Part shown: piece by piece, positions 53,573 through 63,439 of the stretch
How positions within the stretch are numbered: position 1 is the first letter of the stretch
Layout of the letters: every line of letters starts with the position of its first letter
From: Sphingobium yanoikuyae
Lineage (GTDB): Bacteria > Pseudomonadota > Alphaproteobacteria > Sphingomonadales > Sphingomonadaceae
Assembly: GCF_034424525.1 (NCBI RefSeq)
Contig: NZ_CP139979.1
Coordinates: 4,363,501-4,427,500, forward strand
Direction: 5' to 3'
Length of the DNA stretch: 64,000 nucleotides
Translations under genes and position numbers: made by a program
The notes under the pieces: model-generated
Databases searched by the model: none
What the model saw: the letters and a program-made list of their open reading frames with translations, nothing else
Told to the model about the DNA's origin: nothing

Positions 53573-54334
53573 ATGCTGACGATCGAGAACCTCACCAACG
53601 AAATCGACGGCAAGGCGATCCTCAAGGGCCTGTCGCTCCAGATCAACGCGGGCGAAATCCACGCGATCATGGGGCCGAACGGCGCCGGCAAGTCGACCCT
53701 TGCCTACACGCTGGGCGGCCGCCCCAACTATGACGTGACCGGCGGCACCGCGACCTTCGAGGGCGAAGACCTGTTCGCCATGGACCCGCATGAGCGCGCC
53801 GCTGCCGGCCTGTTCCTGGGTTTCCAGTATCCGGTCGAGATCCCCGGCGTCTCCAACCTGCAGTTCCTGCGCGAAAGCCTCAATTCGCAGCGCCGCGCGC
53901 GCGGCGAGAAGGAACTGAACGGCGGCGAGTTCATCAAGCTGGCCAAGGAAAAGGCCGGCCTGCTCGGCCTCGACATGGAGATGCTCAAGCGTCCGGTGAA
54001 TGTCGGCTTTTCCGGTGGTGAGAAGAAGCGCGCCGAAATGGTCCAGATGGGCATCCTCGATCCCAAGCTCGCGATCCTCGACGAAACCGACTCGGGCCTC
54101 GACATCGACGCGCTCAAGACCGTCGGCGCGGGCATCAACGCGATCATGCGCAAGCCTGACAAGGCGGTGCTGCTGATCACCCATTATCAGCGCCTGCTCG
54201 ACTATGTGAAGCCGGACTTCGTCCACGTCCTGGCCGCCGGCCGCATCGTCAAGTCGGGCGGCCCGGAACTGGCGCTGCAGCTGGAAAGCGAAGGCTATTC
54301 AGAAGTGCTTGGGGCCGAGGTGACCGCGGCGTGA
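53573..54334 (+). CDS. sufC: Fe-S assembly ATPase SufC
   Basis: ABC-type ATPase of the SufBCD scaffold complex. Walker A GPNGAGKST at residues 34-42, signature GFSGGEKKRAEM, Walker B LAILDETDSGLDIDAL and the H-loop ITHYQR are all present. It is 253 residues. The stop overlaps the GTG start of sufD. Confidence 0.97.
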   Translation: MLTIENLTNEIDGKAILKGLSLQINAGEIHAIMGPNGAGKSTLAYTLGGRPNYDVTGGTATFEGEDLFAMDPHERAAAGLFLGFQYPVEIPGVSNLQFLRESLNSQRRARGEKELNGGEFIKLAKEKAGLLGLDMEMLKRPVNVGFSGGEKKRAEMVQMGILDPKLAILDETDSGLDIDALKTVGAGINAIMRKPDKAVLLITHYQRLLDYVKPDFVHVLAAGRIVKSGGPELALQLESEGYSEVLGAEVTAA

Positions 54335-55083
54335 CCCTGCTTGCTCTCCCCACGCGCAAGGATGAAGCCTGGCGTTACAGCGATCTTGACGCACTCGCCG
54401 CTGCCTGGCCGGTGCCGGCCGCGACCCGGATCACGGTGGCGGAGGGCGAAAGCGCGCATGACCATCTGCTGCAGGACGCGGCCGATGGTGCAACCGCTGT
54501 GCATGACTATGTCATTGATATCGCTGATAATGCCCGGTTCGATTTCCATCTGCTCAACATTGGCGGCAAGCTTGGACGTGTCACTTTCGCTGTCACGCTG
54601 GGCAAGGGCAGCCATTTCGAGCTGAACGGCGCGATCATCGGCGGTGGCGAGCAGACTCTGGAGATCATCACCAGCGTCACCCATGCCCAGCCCGACGCGA
54701 CCAGCGGCCAGACCGTCCGCTCGATCCTGGGCAGCCATGCCACCGGCAATTATCTGGGCAGCATCAATGTCGCCCGCGATGCCCAGCGCACCGACGCCAT
54801 CCAGTCGATCAAGGCGATGCTGCTCGACCGCACCGCCACGGCCAATGCCAAGCCGGAACTGGAAATCTATGCCGACGACGTGAAATGCGCCCATGGCGCC
54901 ACGGTCGGCGAGCTGGACCGCCAAGCGCTCTTCTACATGGCCTCGCGCGGCATGGACCCGGCCACCGCCAAGACGCTGCTGCTGAAAGCCTTCGTTGCCG
55001 GCGTGTTCGACGATGTCGCGCAGGACGATCTGCGCGAACGGTTCGAAGCGGCGGCGCTCGCCAAGCTGGGGACGCTGGTATGA
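54331..55083 (+). CDS. sufD: Fe-S cluster scaffold subunit SufD, short form
   Basis: Partner of SufB and SufC. The reading from a GTG at 54331 (overlapping sufC) gives 250 residues, clearly shorter than E. coli SufD (423). The N-terminus RKDEAWRYSDLDAL and the C-terminal beta-helix part with DDVKCAHGATVGELDRQALFYMASRGM are conserved, so much of the middle domain is reduced. Its stop overlaps sufS. Confidence 0.92.
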   Translation: MTLLALPTRKDEAWRYSDLDALAAAWPVPAATRITVAEGESAHDHLLQDAADGATAVHDYVIDIADNARFDFHLLNIGGKLGRVTFAVTLGKGSHFELNGAIIGGGEQTLEIITSVTHAQPDATSGQTVRSILGSHATGNYLGSINVARDAQRTDAIQSIKAMLLDRTATANAKPELEIYADDVKCAHGATVGELDRQALFYMASRGMDPATAKTLLLKAFVAGVFDDVAQDDLRERFEAAALAKLGTLV

Positions 55084-56285
55084 CCGATCTCGCCCAAGGC
55101 CTGCGCCTGCGGGACGACTTTCCCGGTGTCGGCGACTGGCATTATCTCGACAGCGCCGCCACCGCGCAGAAGCCGACCGCCGTGATCGACGCGATCGCCC
55201 GCGCCTATGGCCCGGACTATGCCACCGTGCATCGCGGCGTCTATGAACGCTCGGCAAACATGACGCTCGCCTATGAGGCCGCCCGGCGCAAGGTCGCCGG
55301 CTTTATTGGCGCGCAGTCGGACAGCGAGATCGTCTATGTCCGCGGCGCGACCGAGGGCATCAACCTCGTCGCCCAATGCTGGGCCGGCACGCAGTTGAAG
55401 GCCGGCGACCGCATCCTGCTGTCGACCCTGGAACATCACAGCAATATCGTCCCCTGGCAGATCGTGGCTGAAAAGGTCGGCGCCCAGATCGACGTGGTGC
55501 CGCTGACGCAGGATGGCCGGATCGATCTCGACGCGATGCGCGCGATGATCACGCCGCAGCACCGCATGGTCGCGCTCGCCCATGTGTCGAACGTGCTCGG
55601 CAGCGTGCTCGATTGCCGCCGCGCCGCCGATATCGCCCATATGGTGGGCGCCAAGATCCTGATCGACGGTTGCCAGGCGGTCCCCCGCCTCGCCGTCGAT
55701 GTGCAGGCGCTCGACTGCGACTTCTACGTCTTCTCCGCGCACAAGCTTTACGGCCCGACCGGCATCGGCGTGCTGTGGGGTCGCAAGGAACTGCTCGACG
55801 CCATGCCGCCCTATCAGGGCGGCGGGTCGATGATCGACAAGGTGACGTTCGAAAAGACGACCTATGCCCCCGCGCCGACCCGGTTCGAGGCAGGCACGCC
55901 GCATATCGTCGGCGTCGTCGGCCTGTCGGCGGCGATCGACTATGTCCAGGGCATCGGCCTCGACACCATCCACGCCCATGAATGCGCCATGGTGGCCAAG
56001 GCCCGCACCGCGATCAGCCAGATCAACAGCGTGCGCGTCTTTGGCCCGGAAGATTCCGCCGGTATCCTTTCTTTCGAGGTGGAGGGGGTGCATCCGCACG
56101 ATGTCGGCACCATATTGGATGAAACGGGTGTCGCGATCCGCGCCGGCCATCATTGCGCCCAGCCGCTGATGCGGCATCTGGGCGTCGAGGCGACCGCACG
56201 GGCCAGTTTCGGCATCTATAGCGACGACAGCGACGTGGATGCGCTGGTCAAGGGTATCGAACGGGTAAGGAAGATCTTCGGATGA
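55080..56285 (+). CDS. sufS: Cysteine desulfurase SufS
   Basis: PLP enzyme that removes sulfur from cysteine to give an enzyme-bound persulfide. Lys222 in FSAHKLYGPTGIG binds PLP; Cys359 in RAGHHCAQPLM is the persulfide cysteine. Group II N-terminus HYLDSAATAQKP. It is 401 residues. The start overlaps sufD (ATGA) and the stop overlaps sufT. Confidence 0.97.
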   Translation: MTDLAQGLRLRDDFPGVGDWHYLDSAATAQKPTAVIDAIARAYGPDYATVHRGVYERSANMTLAYEAARRKVAGFIGAQSDSEIVYVRGATEGINLVAQCWAGTQLKAGDRILLSTLEHHSNIVPWQIVAEKVGAQIDVVPLTQDGRIDLDAMRAMITPQHRMVALAHVSNVLGSVLDCRRAADIAHMVGAKILIDGCQAVPRLAVDVQALDCDFYVFSAHKLYGPTGIGVLWGRKELLDAMPPYQGGGSMIDKVTFEKTTYAPAPTRFEAGTPHIVGVVGLSAAIDYVQGIGLDTIHAHECAMVAKARTAISQINSVRVFGPEDSAGILSFEVEGVHPHDVGTILDETGVAIRAGHHCAQPLMRHLGVEATARASFGIYSDDSDVDALVKGIERVRKIFG

Positions 56286-56743
56286 CCGAGGAAAAGAAGT
56301 TCATGGTGGAAGAAGTCGACGCGGTGGAAACCCCGCCCAAGGCGCGCGTGGAAGAGGCGGAGGCCGCTCCGCGCCAGCGCGACTATCTCGACGGTTTCCT
56401 GGCGCAGAAGCCCAGCGAAGTCGCGGCCGGCGAGCCGGGCGGCGATCTCTATGATGGCATCATCGATGCGCTGAAGGAAATCTTCGACCCCGAAATCCCG
56501 GTCAACATCTATGATCTCGGCCTCATCTACGGCGTCGACGTCACCAGCGATGGCCATGCCGTCGTCACCATGACGCTGACCACGCCGCACTGCCCGGTCG
56601 CCGAATCCATGCCTGGCGAGGTCGAACTGCGCGTCGGCGCGGTGCCGGGCGTCGGCGATATCGAGGTGAACCTGGTCTGGGATCCGCCATGGGATCCGGG
56701 CAAGATGTCGGACGAAGCCAAGCTCGAACTGGGAATGCTCTGA
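56282..56743 (+). CDS. sufT: SUF-associated DUF59/MIP18-type protein SufT
   Basis: Fe-S maturation factor of the MIP18/PaaD-like family. A variable acidic N-terminus of about 60 residues precedes the DUF59 domain: IFDPEIPVNIYDLGLIYGVD, TLTTPHCPVAESMPGEVE and VNLVWDPPWDPGKMSDEAK. It is 153 residues. The start overlaps sufS by four bases and the stop shares a base with the next gene. Confidence 0.93.
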   Translation: MTEEKKFMVEEVDAVETPPKARVEEAEAAPRQRDYLDGFLAQKPSEVAAGEPGGDLYDGIIDALKEIFDPEIPVNIYDLGLIYGVDVTSDGHAVVTMTLTTPHCPVAESMPGEVELRVGAVPGVGDIEVNLVWDPPWDPGKMSDEAKLELGML

Positions 56744-57105
56744 TGACCGAGACGACCACCAAGCCCCGTGCCCGTCCCGCCGCCGTCATGCTGACGCCCA
56801 GCGCGGAAGGCCGCATCGCCGAACTGATGGCGCAGGCACCCGAAGGCGCGATCGGGGTCAAGCTCTCGACCCCCAAGCGCGGCTGCTCGGGCCTTGCCTA
56901 TTCGGTCGACTATGTGACCGAAGAGGCCAAGTTCGACGAGAAGATCGAGACCCCCGGCGGTGTCCTTTACATTGACGGTGCCTCGGTCCTCTATCTCATC
57001 GGTTCGACCATGAACTGGGTCGAGGATGATTTCACCGCCGGCTTCGTCTTTGCCAATCCCAACGCCAAGGGCAGCTGCGGCTGCGGCGAGAGCTTCACGG
57101 TCTGA
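56743..57105 (+). CDS. sufA: HesB/IscA-type Fe-S carrier SufA
   Basis: A-type carrier of Fe-S clusters or iron. Three conserved cysteines: Cys48 (KRGCSGLAY), Cys112 and Cys114 (GSCGCGESF). It is 120 residues and starts within the sufT stop (TGATG). It ends the translationally coupled part of the suf operon. Confidence 0.95.
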   Translation: MTETTTKPRARPAAVMLTPSAEGRIAELMAQAPEGAIGVKLSTPKRGCSGLAYSVDYVTEEAKFDEKIETPGGVLYIDGASVLYLIGSTMNWVEDDFTAGFVFANPNAKGSCGCGESFTV

Positions 57106-57128
57106 TACCAGTTCAGGGGAGGGCGCCG

Positions 57129-57944
57129 ATGCTGCACATGCTGATCCTCGGCATGGGCTATAGCGCCTCCCGCCTCGCCGCCCGGCTGCGCGCCGAGGGC
57201 TGGCAGGTCACCGGCGTCCGCCGCAGCGCCGATGCCCAGGCGATCGCCTTCGATGATGAACCGGCCGTCCGCGCCGCCATCGCCGGCGCCACTCATATCC
57301 TCTCCTCCGTCCCGCCCGAGGGCGAGGAGGATCCCGTCCTTACCCGCTATGGCGCCGCGATCGCCGCCGCGCCGGCGCTCTGGGTCGGCTATCTCTCCTC
57401 GACTGGCGTCTATGGCGATGCAGCCGGCGCCTGGGTCGATGAGGCGAGCCCTGTGGGGCAGGGGCGCCGCACCGCCCGCGCCCGCGCCGATCTCGCCTGG
57501 GGCGCCTTGCGGCCCGATGTCCGTCGCTTCCGCCTGCCCGGCATCTATGGTCCCGGCCGCTCGGCGCTCGATCGCGTCCGGGCCGGCAAGGCGCACCGCA
57601 TCGCCCTGCCCGGACAGATATTCAGCCGCGTCCATGTCGACGATATCGTCGGCGGCATCATCGCCGCCTTTGACGGCCCGCCCGGCGCCTATAATCTGGC
57701 CGACGACCGGCCCTGCGCCCAGAATGATGTGATCGCCACCGCCTGCGAACTGCTGGGCCAGCCGCTACCGCCGTTGCTGTCGCTGGAACAGGCGGACCTC
57801 TCGCCCCAGGCGCTGGCCTTCTATGCCGAAAACCGCCGCGTCGCCAATGGCCGGGCGCGTCGGCTGCTCGGCTGGAAACCTCTTTACCCCACCCATGTCG
57901 AAGGTCTAAGGGCCTGTCTTGTGGAAGAAAATCAGCCTTGCTGA
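57129..57944 (+). CDS. NAD(P)-dependent epimerase/dehydratase-like SDR
   Basis: A 271-residue extended or atypical SDR, similar in type to YeeZ. The N-terminus MLILGMGYSASRLAARL is the nucleotide motif; YLSSTGVYGD and RLPGIYGPGRSALDRV are typical of NAD-dependent epimerase-like proteins, but the usual YxxxK is not obvious. It lies 23 bases after sufA, possibly at the end of the same transcript. Function is unknown. Confidence 0.75.
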   Translation: MLHMLILGMGYSASRLAARLRAEGWQVTGVRRSADAQAIAFDDEPAVRAAIAGATHILSSVPPEGEEDPVLTRYGAAIAAAPALWVGYLSSTGVYGDAAGAWVDEASPVGQGRRTARARADLAWGALRPDVRRFRLPGIYGPGRSALDRVRAGKAHRIALPGQIFSRVHVDDIVGGIIAAFDGPPGAYNLADDRPCAQNDVIATACELLGQPLPPLLSLEQADLSPQALAFYAENRRVANGRARRLLGWKPLYPTHVEGLRACLVEENQPC

Positions 57945-58021
57945 TCGGTTCGTCGCATGGTTTACGCCCCGTTAACCAGCGTGCGCCGAAAGCGGGATGA
58001 CCGCATCAACAAGGGTGTGTC

Positions 58022-58180
58022 ATGACCAGCATCGACAAGACTGTTTCCACGCTCGGTGACCGCATCAACGCCATGTCCGTGCCCGATCGCGCGGCCCCTG
58101 CACCGGAATCGCTCAGCAGCCTGATCGCCCGCCTCAACATGGCCAAGCTGCGCTATCAGCCCGGCGGCGTCAGGCTCTAG
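58022..58180 (+). CDS. Small conserved-looking unknown protein, 52 residues
   Basis: Reads MTSIDKTVSTLGDRINAMSV...MAKLRYQPGGVRL. AAGGG precedes the ATG at a usable distance. The sequence looks amphipathic and helical, without membrane segment or cysteines. Codon use is typical of the genome, which supports coding. It overlaps the 3' end of the convergent EamA gene by 11 bases. Confidence 0.5.
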   Translation: MTSIDKTVSTLGDRINAMSVPDRAAPAPESLSSLIARLNMAKLRYQPGGVRL

Positions 58181-59105
58181 TTTTCGCCCGCAGCGCGATC
58201 ACCATACCGGCGATCGCCAGCAGCGCGCCCGGCACGGCCAGCCCGCTCCAGCGATAGCCCTCCATCATCGTGGAGATCAGCATCGCGATTACCGGGATCA
58301 GTACGCTGGTATAGGCGGCCCGACCCGCGCCCATGCGCTGGATCAGCCCGAAATAGAGCGGGAAGGTGACGACCGATCCCGCCAGCGCCAGCCATCCTAT
58401 GCCCAGCAGATAGCCGATCCGCGGCTCGATCACCGGCGGCCCGGTGGTGATCCAGGCAAAGGCGGCGTCGATTCCCGCGCCGATCAGCATTGCCCAGGCC
58501 AGCACTGCGATCATCGGCAGCCGGCGGGCGATGTCCATGCCCTGCATCACGTTGGCGGTCGATGCGCTCATCAGACCGGCACAGGCAAAGGCCGCGCCCA
58601 GCACCACCTTGTCCGGGTCGATCCCGGCAAAGCGATATTCATGCACCAGCATCATGGCGATGCCCGCCGTCGCGATCACCGATCCGCCGATGAAGGCGCG
58701 GCTGACCGGCTGGCGATGGAAGATCCAGGCCAGGATGCTGTTGGGGATCAGCAGCATCGCATAGACCACCGCCACCACGCCCGACGTCAGATAGACTTCG
58801 GCGCGATAGACGAAGTTGAAATTGAGCACGAACTGCGCCGTGCCCAGCAGCGCGGCAAAGACCAGGCCGCTCCGCCCGATATTGAGCGACACGCCGCGCA
58901 TCCGCGCGAACGCGGCCATTGCAAGCCCCGCCAGCAGGAAGCGATAGCAGACCGACCAGCTTGCGGGCACGCTGCCCAACTGGTCGCGGATCACGATCCA
59001 GGTCGAACTCCAGATCAGGGTGACGAGTATGAAGGGTAGGGCGATGCCGCCGCGCTCCATCCCGCCCCGCTCCATCCCGCGCCGTGCCCTGTCGTCAGGC
59101 GTCAT
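58170..59105 (-). CDS. EamA/DMT-family transporter
   Basis: Inner-membrane drug/metabolite transporter with about ten helices in two EamA repeats over 311 residues (PFILVTLIWSSTWIVIRDQL; SGVVAVVYAMLLIPNSILAW). The start MTPDDRARRG at 59105 gives an 11-base overlap with the threonine aldolase stop. An N-terminal GMERGGMERGG repeat precedes the first helix. Substrate unknown. Confidence 0.88.
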   Translation of the reverse strand: MTPDDRARRGMERGGMERGGIALPFILVTLIWSSTWIVIRDQLGSVPASWSVCYRFLLAGLAMAAFARMRGVSLNIGRSGLVFAALLGTAQFVLNFNFVYRAEVYLTSGVVAVVYAMLLIPNSILAWIFHRQPVSRAFIGGSVIATAGIAMMLVHEYRFAGIDPDKVVLGAAFACAGLMSASTANVMQGMDIARRLPMIAVLAWAMLIGAGIDAAFAWITTGPPVIEPRIGYLLGIGWLALAGSVVTFPLYFGLIQRMGAGRAAYTSVLIPVIAMLISTMMEGYRWSGLAVPGALLAIAGMVIALRAKTRA

Positions 59106-60120
59106 GATGCCCCAAGGCCCGGATCGCGTGGGCCAGCGGCGCGACGCTCTGCGCATCCTGCGACCAGTTGGTCACCAGCCGCGCCGCGCCCTCGCCCCAG
59201 TCATAGAAATCGAAGCCCTGCGCGCGCAGCGTCGCCGCTTCCGCCGGGGTCAGCCAGACGAACAGCTCGTTGGCCTCCACCGGATGCATCAGTCGCCCGG
59301 CCGCGGCCTGCGCCAGCACCTGCGCTGCGCCATTGGCGGCGCGGGCATTGTCCAGCCACAGTCCGTCCTCGACCATCGCCAATATCTGCGCGGCGAGGTA
59401 GCGCCCCTTGGAAAAGAGATGGCCGGCCCGCTTGCGCCAGCGCGCCGCTTCCGCTGCCCGCGCCTCGCGTTCGGGGCCGAAGAACAGAAGCGCCTCGCCC
59501 ACCATGCCGCCATTCTTGACGCAGCCGAAGGAGATGATGTCGATCCCCGCGCGCCAGGTGACGTCGGCCGGCGCGCAGCCCAGATGCGCCACCGCATTGG
59601 CAAAGCGCGCGCCGTCCATGTGGAAGCCCAGCCCATTCGCTTTCGCGATCTCGCCCAGCGCCGCGACCTCGTCCGGCGTATAGACCATGCCATATTCGGT
59701 CGCATTGGTGATGCTGATCGCCCGTGCCGGCACCTGATGCACGTCGGGGCGGATGGCCTTGAGCCTCGCCTCCACGACATCGGGCAACAGCTTGGCGCCG
59801 ACGCCGGGCAGCGCCATCAGGCTGGCGCCATGGGTGTAGAAGCCCGGCGCGCCGCATTCGTCGACGACGATATGCGCTTCCTCATGGCAGATCACCCCGC
59901 CATAGGGCGGGCACAGACAGGCGAGCGCGATGCTGTTCGCCGCCGTGCCGGTGGCGATCCATTGCGCCTTCACCGGCGTCTCGAACAGGTCGGAAAAGGC
60001 GCCGTCCAGCCGCGCGCTCCACGCGTCGCCGTCATAGCCATGGTCGGCATGGTCTGCGCCGGCGATGGCGGCCATCACCTGGGGGCAGATCGGGGTGGCA
60101 TTGTCCGAAAAGAAGTGCAT
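59095..60120 (-). CDS. ltaE: Low-specificity threonine aldolase
   Basis: PLP enzyme cleaving threonine or allo-threonine to glycine and acetaldehyde. The N-terminus MHFFSDNATPICPQVMAAI is typical, with GTAANSIAL, FHMDGARFANA and the PLP lysine in SFGCVKNGGMVG. It is 341 residues from the ATG at 60120. An upstream palindrome at 60192-60216 lies between it and ilvE. Confidence 0.92.
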   Translation of the reverse strand: MHFFSDNATPICPQVMAAIAGADHADHGYDGDAWSARLDGAFSDLFETPVKAQWIATGTAANSIALACLCPPYGGVICHEEAHIVVDECGAPGFYTHGASLMALPGVGAKLLPDVVEARLKAIRPDVHQVPARAISITNATEYGMVYTPDEVAALGEIAKANGLGFHMDGARFANAVAHLGCAPADVTWRAGIDIISFGCVKNGGMVGEALLFFGPEREARAAEAARWRKRAGHLFSKGRYLAAQILAMVEDGLWLDNARAANGAAQVLAQAAAGRLMHPVEANELFVWLTPAEAATLRAQGFDFYDWGEGAARLVTNWSQDAQSVAPLAHAIRALGHHDA

Positions 60121-60191
60121 GGCGCATGCGATACAGGGCGCGCGCTGGGACGGGAAGAGGCCAGCGACGGCGCCTTGGCTCTTTATTCCAA

Positions 60192-60216
60192 AATTGGTCA
60201 GTATATATGACCAATT
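60192..60216. promoter_or_regulatory. Perfect palindromic operator between ltaE and ilvE
   Basis: AATTGGTCA-GTATATA-TGACCAATT: perfect nine-base arms with a seven-base AT-rich centre in the 154-bp divergent gap. It looks like a dimeric repressor site for one or both amino-acid genes. No candidate regulator gene is adjacent. Confidence 0.7.
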
Positions 60217-60274
60217 GTTTCGCGGGGCCGGATGTGACATAGGCGCCCCCGTCCAACGCATAAGGAGACTCACC

Positions 60275-61366
<1,092 letters not shown>

Positions 61367-61396
61367 TTTAGAGCCGCTCACCTGAGACAAAATGTC

Positions 61397-61434
61397 GCCC
61401 CCGCTTTCACCCCGAAAGCGGGGGCGATGCTTTT
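61397..61434 (+). terminator. Rho-independent terminator after ilvE
   Basis: GCCCCCGCTTTC-ACCCC-GAAAGCGGGGGC at 61397-61425, then GATGCTTTT. It starts 31 bases after the ilvE stop. The stem also resembles dispersed sphingomonad repeats. Confidence 0.75.
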
Positions 61435-61460
61435 CAAAGTGCCTTCAAGCGCCTAGACAG

Positions 61461-62675
61461 ATGCCCATGCAACGCTTCGACGTCGTCATTCTTGGCGGGG
61501 GCCTGGTTGGCCTCACCCTGGGCATCGCTCTTTCGCGCCATGGCGTGCAATGCGCCGTGATCGATCCGGCCGACCCCGTGCAGGCCACGGCCGCCGGTTT
61601 CGACGGTCGCGTTTCGGCGATCAGCTCGACCAGCTTCGCGATGCTTCAGGCGATCGGCGTTGGCAAGCATCTGGAGGGCAAGGGCTGCCCGATCGACCGT
61701 ATCTGGGTCAGCGACGGGCTGGAGCCGGGCGCGCTCGACTTCGTGCCGGACGCGGATGATGGCGTGATGGGGACGATGTTCCCCAATCGCGACCTGCGCG
61801 TCGCGCTGGCGCAGACCGCCGCCGAGGTCGAAAACCTCACTATCTTCCAGCCCGATCGCGCCGTCCATGTCGATCGCAATGCCGATGGCGTCACCCTGAC
61901 GCTCCAGAACGGCGCGACGATCCACGGCGCACTGCTGGTCGCGGCGGAAGGGCGCAACAGCCCCACGCGCGAGGCGGCGGGCATCAACACCACCCGTTGG
62001 CAGTATAAGCACACCGCCATGGTCACCGCGATCGACCATGAAGTGCCGCACGCCAACACCGCCTATGAAATCTTCTATGTCGGCGGTCCGCTCGCGCTGC
62101 TGCCGATGCTGCCGGGCACCCGATCCGCCGTGGTCTGGACCGTGCCCACCGATCAGGCGCCGGCGATGCTCAAGCTGTCGGAACGCGCCTGGCTCGCCGA
62201 AATGCAGAAGCGCATCGGCGGCTTCCTGGGCGAGATCAGCCTGGCCGGCCCGCGCTCCCCCTACCCGCTCGGCTTCCACCATGCCGCGCGCATCACCGAC
62301 ACCCGCCTCGCGCTGGTTGGCGACAGCGCCCATGCCATCCACCCGATCGCCGGCCAGGGGCTCAATCTCGGCTTCCGCGATGTGGCGGCCCTGGTCGAGG
62401 TATTGGTCGAAGGCATGCGCCTTGGCCTCGATCCGGGCGATGCGCAACTGCTCGCCCGCTATCAGCGCTGGCGCGGGCTCGATACGATGATGACCAGCGT
62501 CGCGATGGATGGCCTGGTTCGCCTGTTCGACATTCCCGGCAAGCTGCCCTCGCTGGTCCGCCGCGCCGGCCTTGCCGCCGTGCAGCGCACCAGCCCGCTC
62601 AAGAACCGCTTCATGGCCGAAGCCCGCGGCCAGTCCGGCGCCCTCCCGCGCCTGCTCGCCGGCGAGATGGTGTAG
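61461..62675 (+). CDS. UbiH/UbiF/Coq6-family FAD-dependent hydroxylase
   Basis: Flavin monooxygenase probably hydroxylating a ubiquinone precursor. The N-terminal FAD motif VVILGGGLVGLTLGIALSRHG, the ribityl-binding LALVGDSAHAIHPIAGQGLN and HSLG-type C-terminal part are typical. About 404 residues. Starts at 61461 (MPMQRF) and 61467 are both possible; no clear ribosome site separates them. The ring position hydroxylated cannot be told from sequence alone. Confidence 0.9.
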   Translation: MPMQRFDVVILGGGLVGLTLGIALSRHGVQCAVIDPADPVQATAAGFDGRVSAISSTSFAMLQAIGVGKHLEGKGCPIDRIWVSDGLEPGALDFVPDADDGVMGTMFPNRDLRVALAQTAAEVENLTIFQPDRAVHVDRNADGVTLTLQNGATIHGALLVAAEGRNSPTREAAGINTTRWQYKHTAMVTAIDHEVPHANTAYEIFYVGGPLALLPMLPGTRSAVVWTVPTDQAPAMLKLSERAWLAEMQKRIGGFLGEISLAGPRSPYPLGFHHAARITDTRLALVGDSAHAIHPIAGQGLNLGFRDVAALVEVLVEGMRLGLDPGDAQLLARYQRWRGLDTMMTSVAMDGLVRLFDIPGKLPSLVRRAGLAAVQRTSPLKNRFMAEARGQSGALPRLLAGEMV

Positions 62676-62711
62676 GGGGCAGGCGAGCATAGTCGCTTAA
62701 CCATCATCGTC

Positions 62712-62793
62712 ACCCTGAACTGTTTCAGGGTCCATTTCTCCCAGCAGGCCAACCGCCAGTCGGACCTGATGGATGCTGAAACAAGTTCAGCAT
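62712..62793. repeat. Two dispersed palindromes between convergent genes
   Basis: ACCCTGAA-CTGT-TTCAGGGT at 62712-62731 and ATGCTGAA-ACAAG-TTCAGCAT at 62773-62793. Both are common sphingomonad intergenic repeats (TTCAGGGT and GTTCAGCATGACG types). They may act as terminators for the hydroxylase and the convergent cytochrome gene. Confidence 0.7.
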
Positions 62794-62808
62794 GACGTTA
62801 GAGGGAGA

Positions 62809-63321
62809 TCACAGCATCCGCCGCAGCACCCCGTCCTTCAGCATGAAATGATGGCGCAGCGCCGCCAATATGTGGACGATGATGAGCGCGCTCCACAGCC
62901 AGGGGATCAGCTCATGCGCCTCGTGCGAGATGCCGACGATCGCATCGCCCTTGGCCACGCCGAATTTCGGCACGTCGAACAGGAAGAACCAGTTCAGGGG
63001 CCGCTCGCCCGCCGACGACATGATCCAGCCGGACAGCGGCACGATCAGCATGAAGGCGTAGAAGGCGATATGGGTGAGGTTGGCGGCCAGCTTCTCCCAG
63101 CCCGGCATCGCGGCCGGCAGCGCCGGCGGCTTGTGCCCCAGCCGCCAGACGATGCGCAGGATCGTCAGCGCCAGCACAGTGAGGCCGATCGACTTGTGGA
63201 CCGGCATCACCTTCCATTCCCTGGGCAGGCTGTCATGGGCAAAGCCCAGCCACAGATTGACCAGGATCAGGATCGCGATGATCCAGTGCAACAGGCGGGC
63301 GACGGACGTGTAACGGGCCAT
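62809..63321 (-). CDS. Cytochrome b561-family membrane protein
   Basis: Four-helix di-heme b-type cytochrome of 170 residues. Histidines in or near the helices (RLLHWIIAILILVNLWLG, MPVHKSIGLTVLALTILRIV, THIAFYAFMLIVPLSGW, WLWSALIIVHILAALRHH) are placed as in bacterial b561/CybB proteins, which can move electrons from ubiquinol to oxidants such as superoxide. Specific role not determined. Confidence 0.92.
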   Translation of the reverse strand: MARYTSVARLLHWIIAILILVNLWLGFAHDSLPREWKVMPVHKSIGLTVLALTILRIVWRLGHKPPALPAAMPGWEKLAANLTHIAFYAFMLIVPLSGWIMSSAGERPLNWFFLFDVPKFGVAKGDAIVGISHEAHELIPWLWSALIIVHILAALRHHFMLKDGVLRRML

Positions 63322-63439
63322 GGGCTGCTCCTTTTACGGAAGTCTCGCCTGGGCCCTGCGCGCGCTACCCCGCCCGCACGGCCCAGCTATGTCGAAAGGA
63401 TACGCACGGTGGCGATAAGGTCCTTATCCGGCGTGTCTT

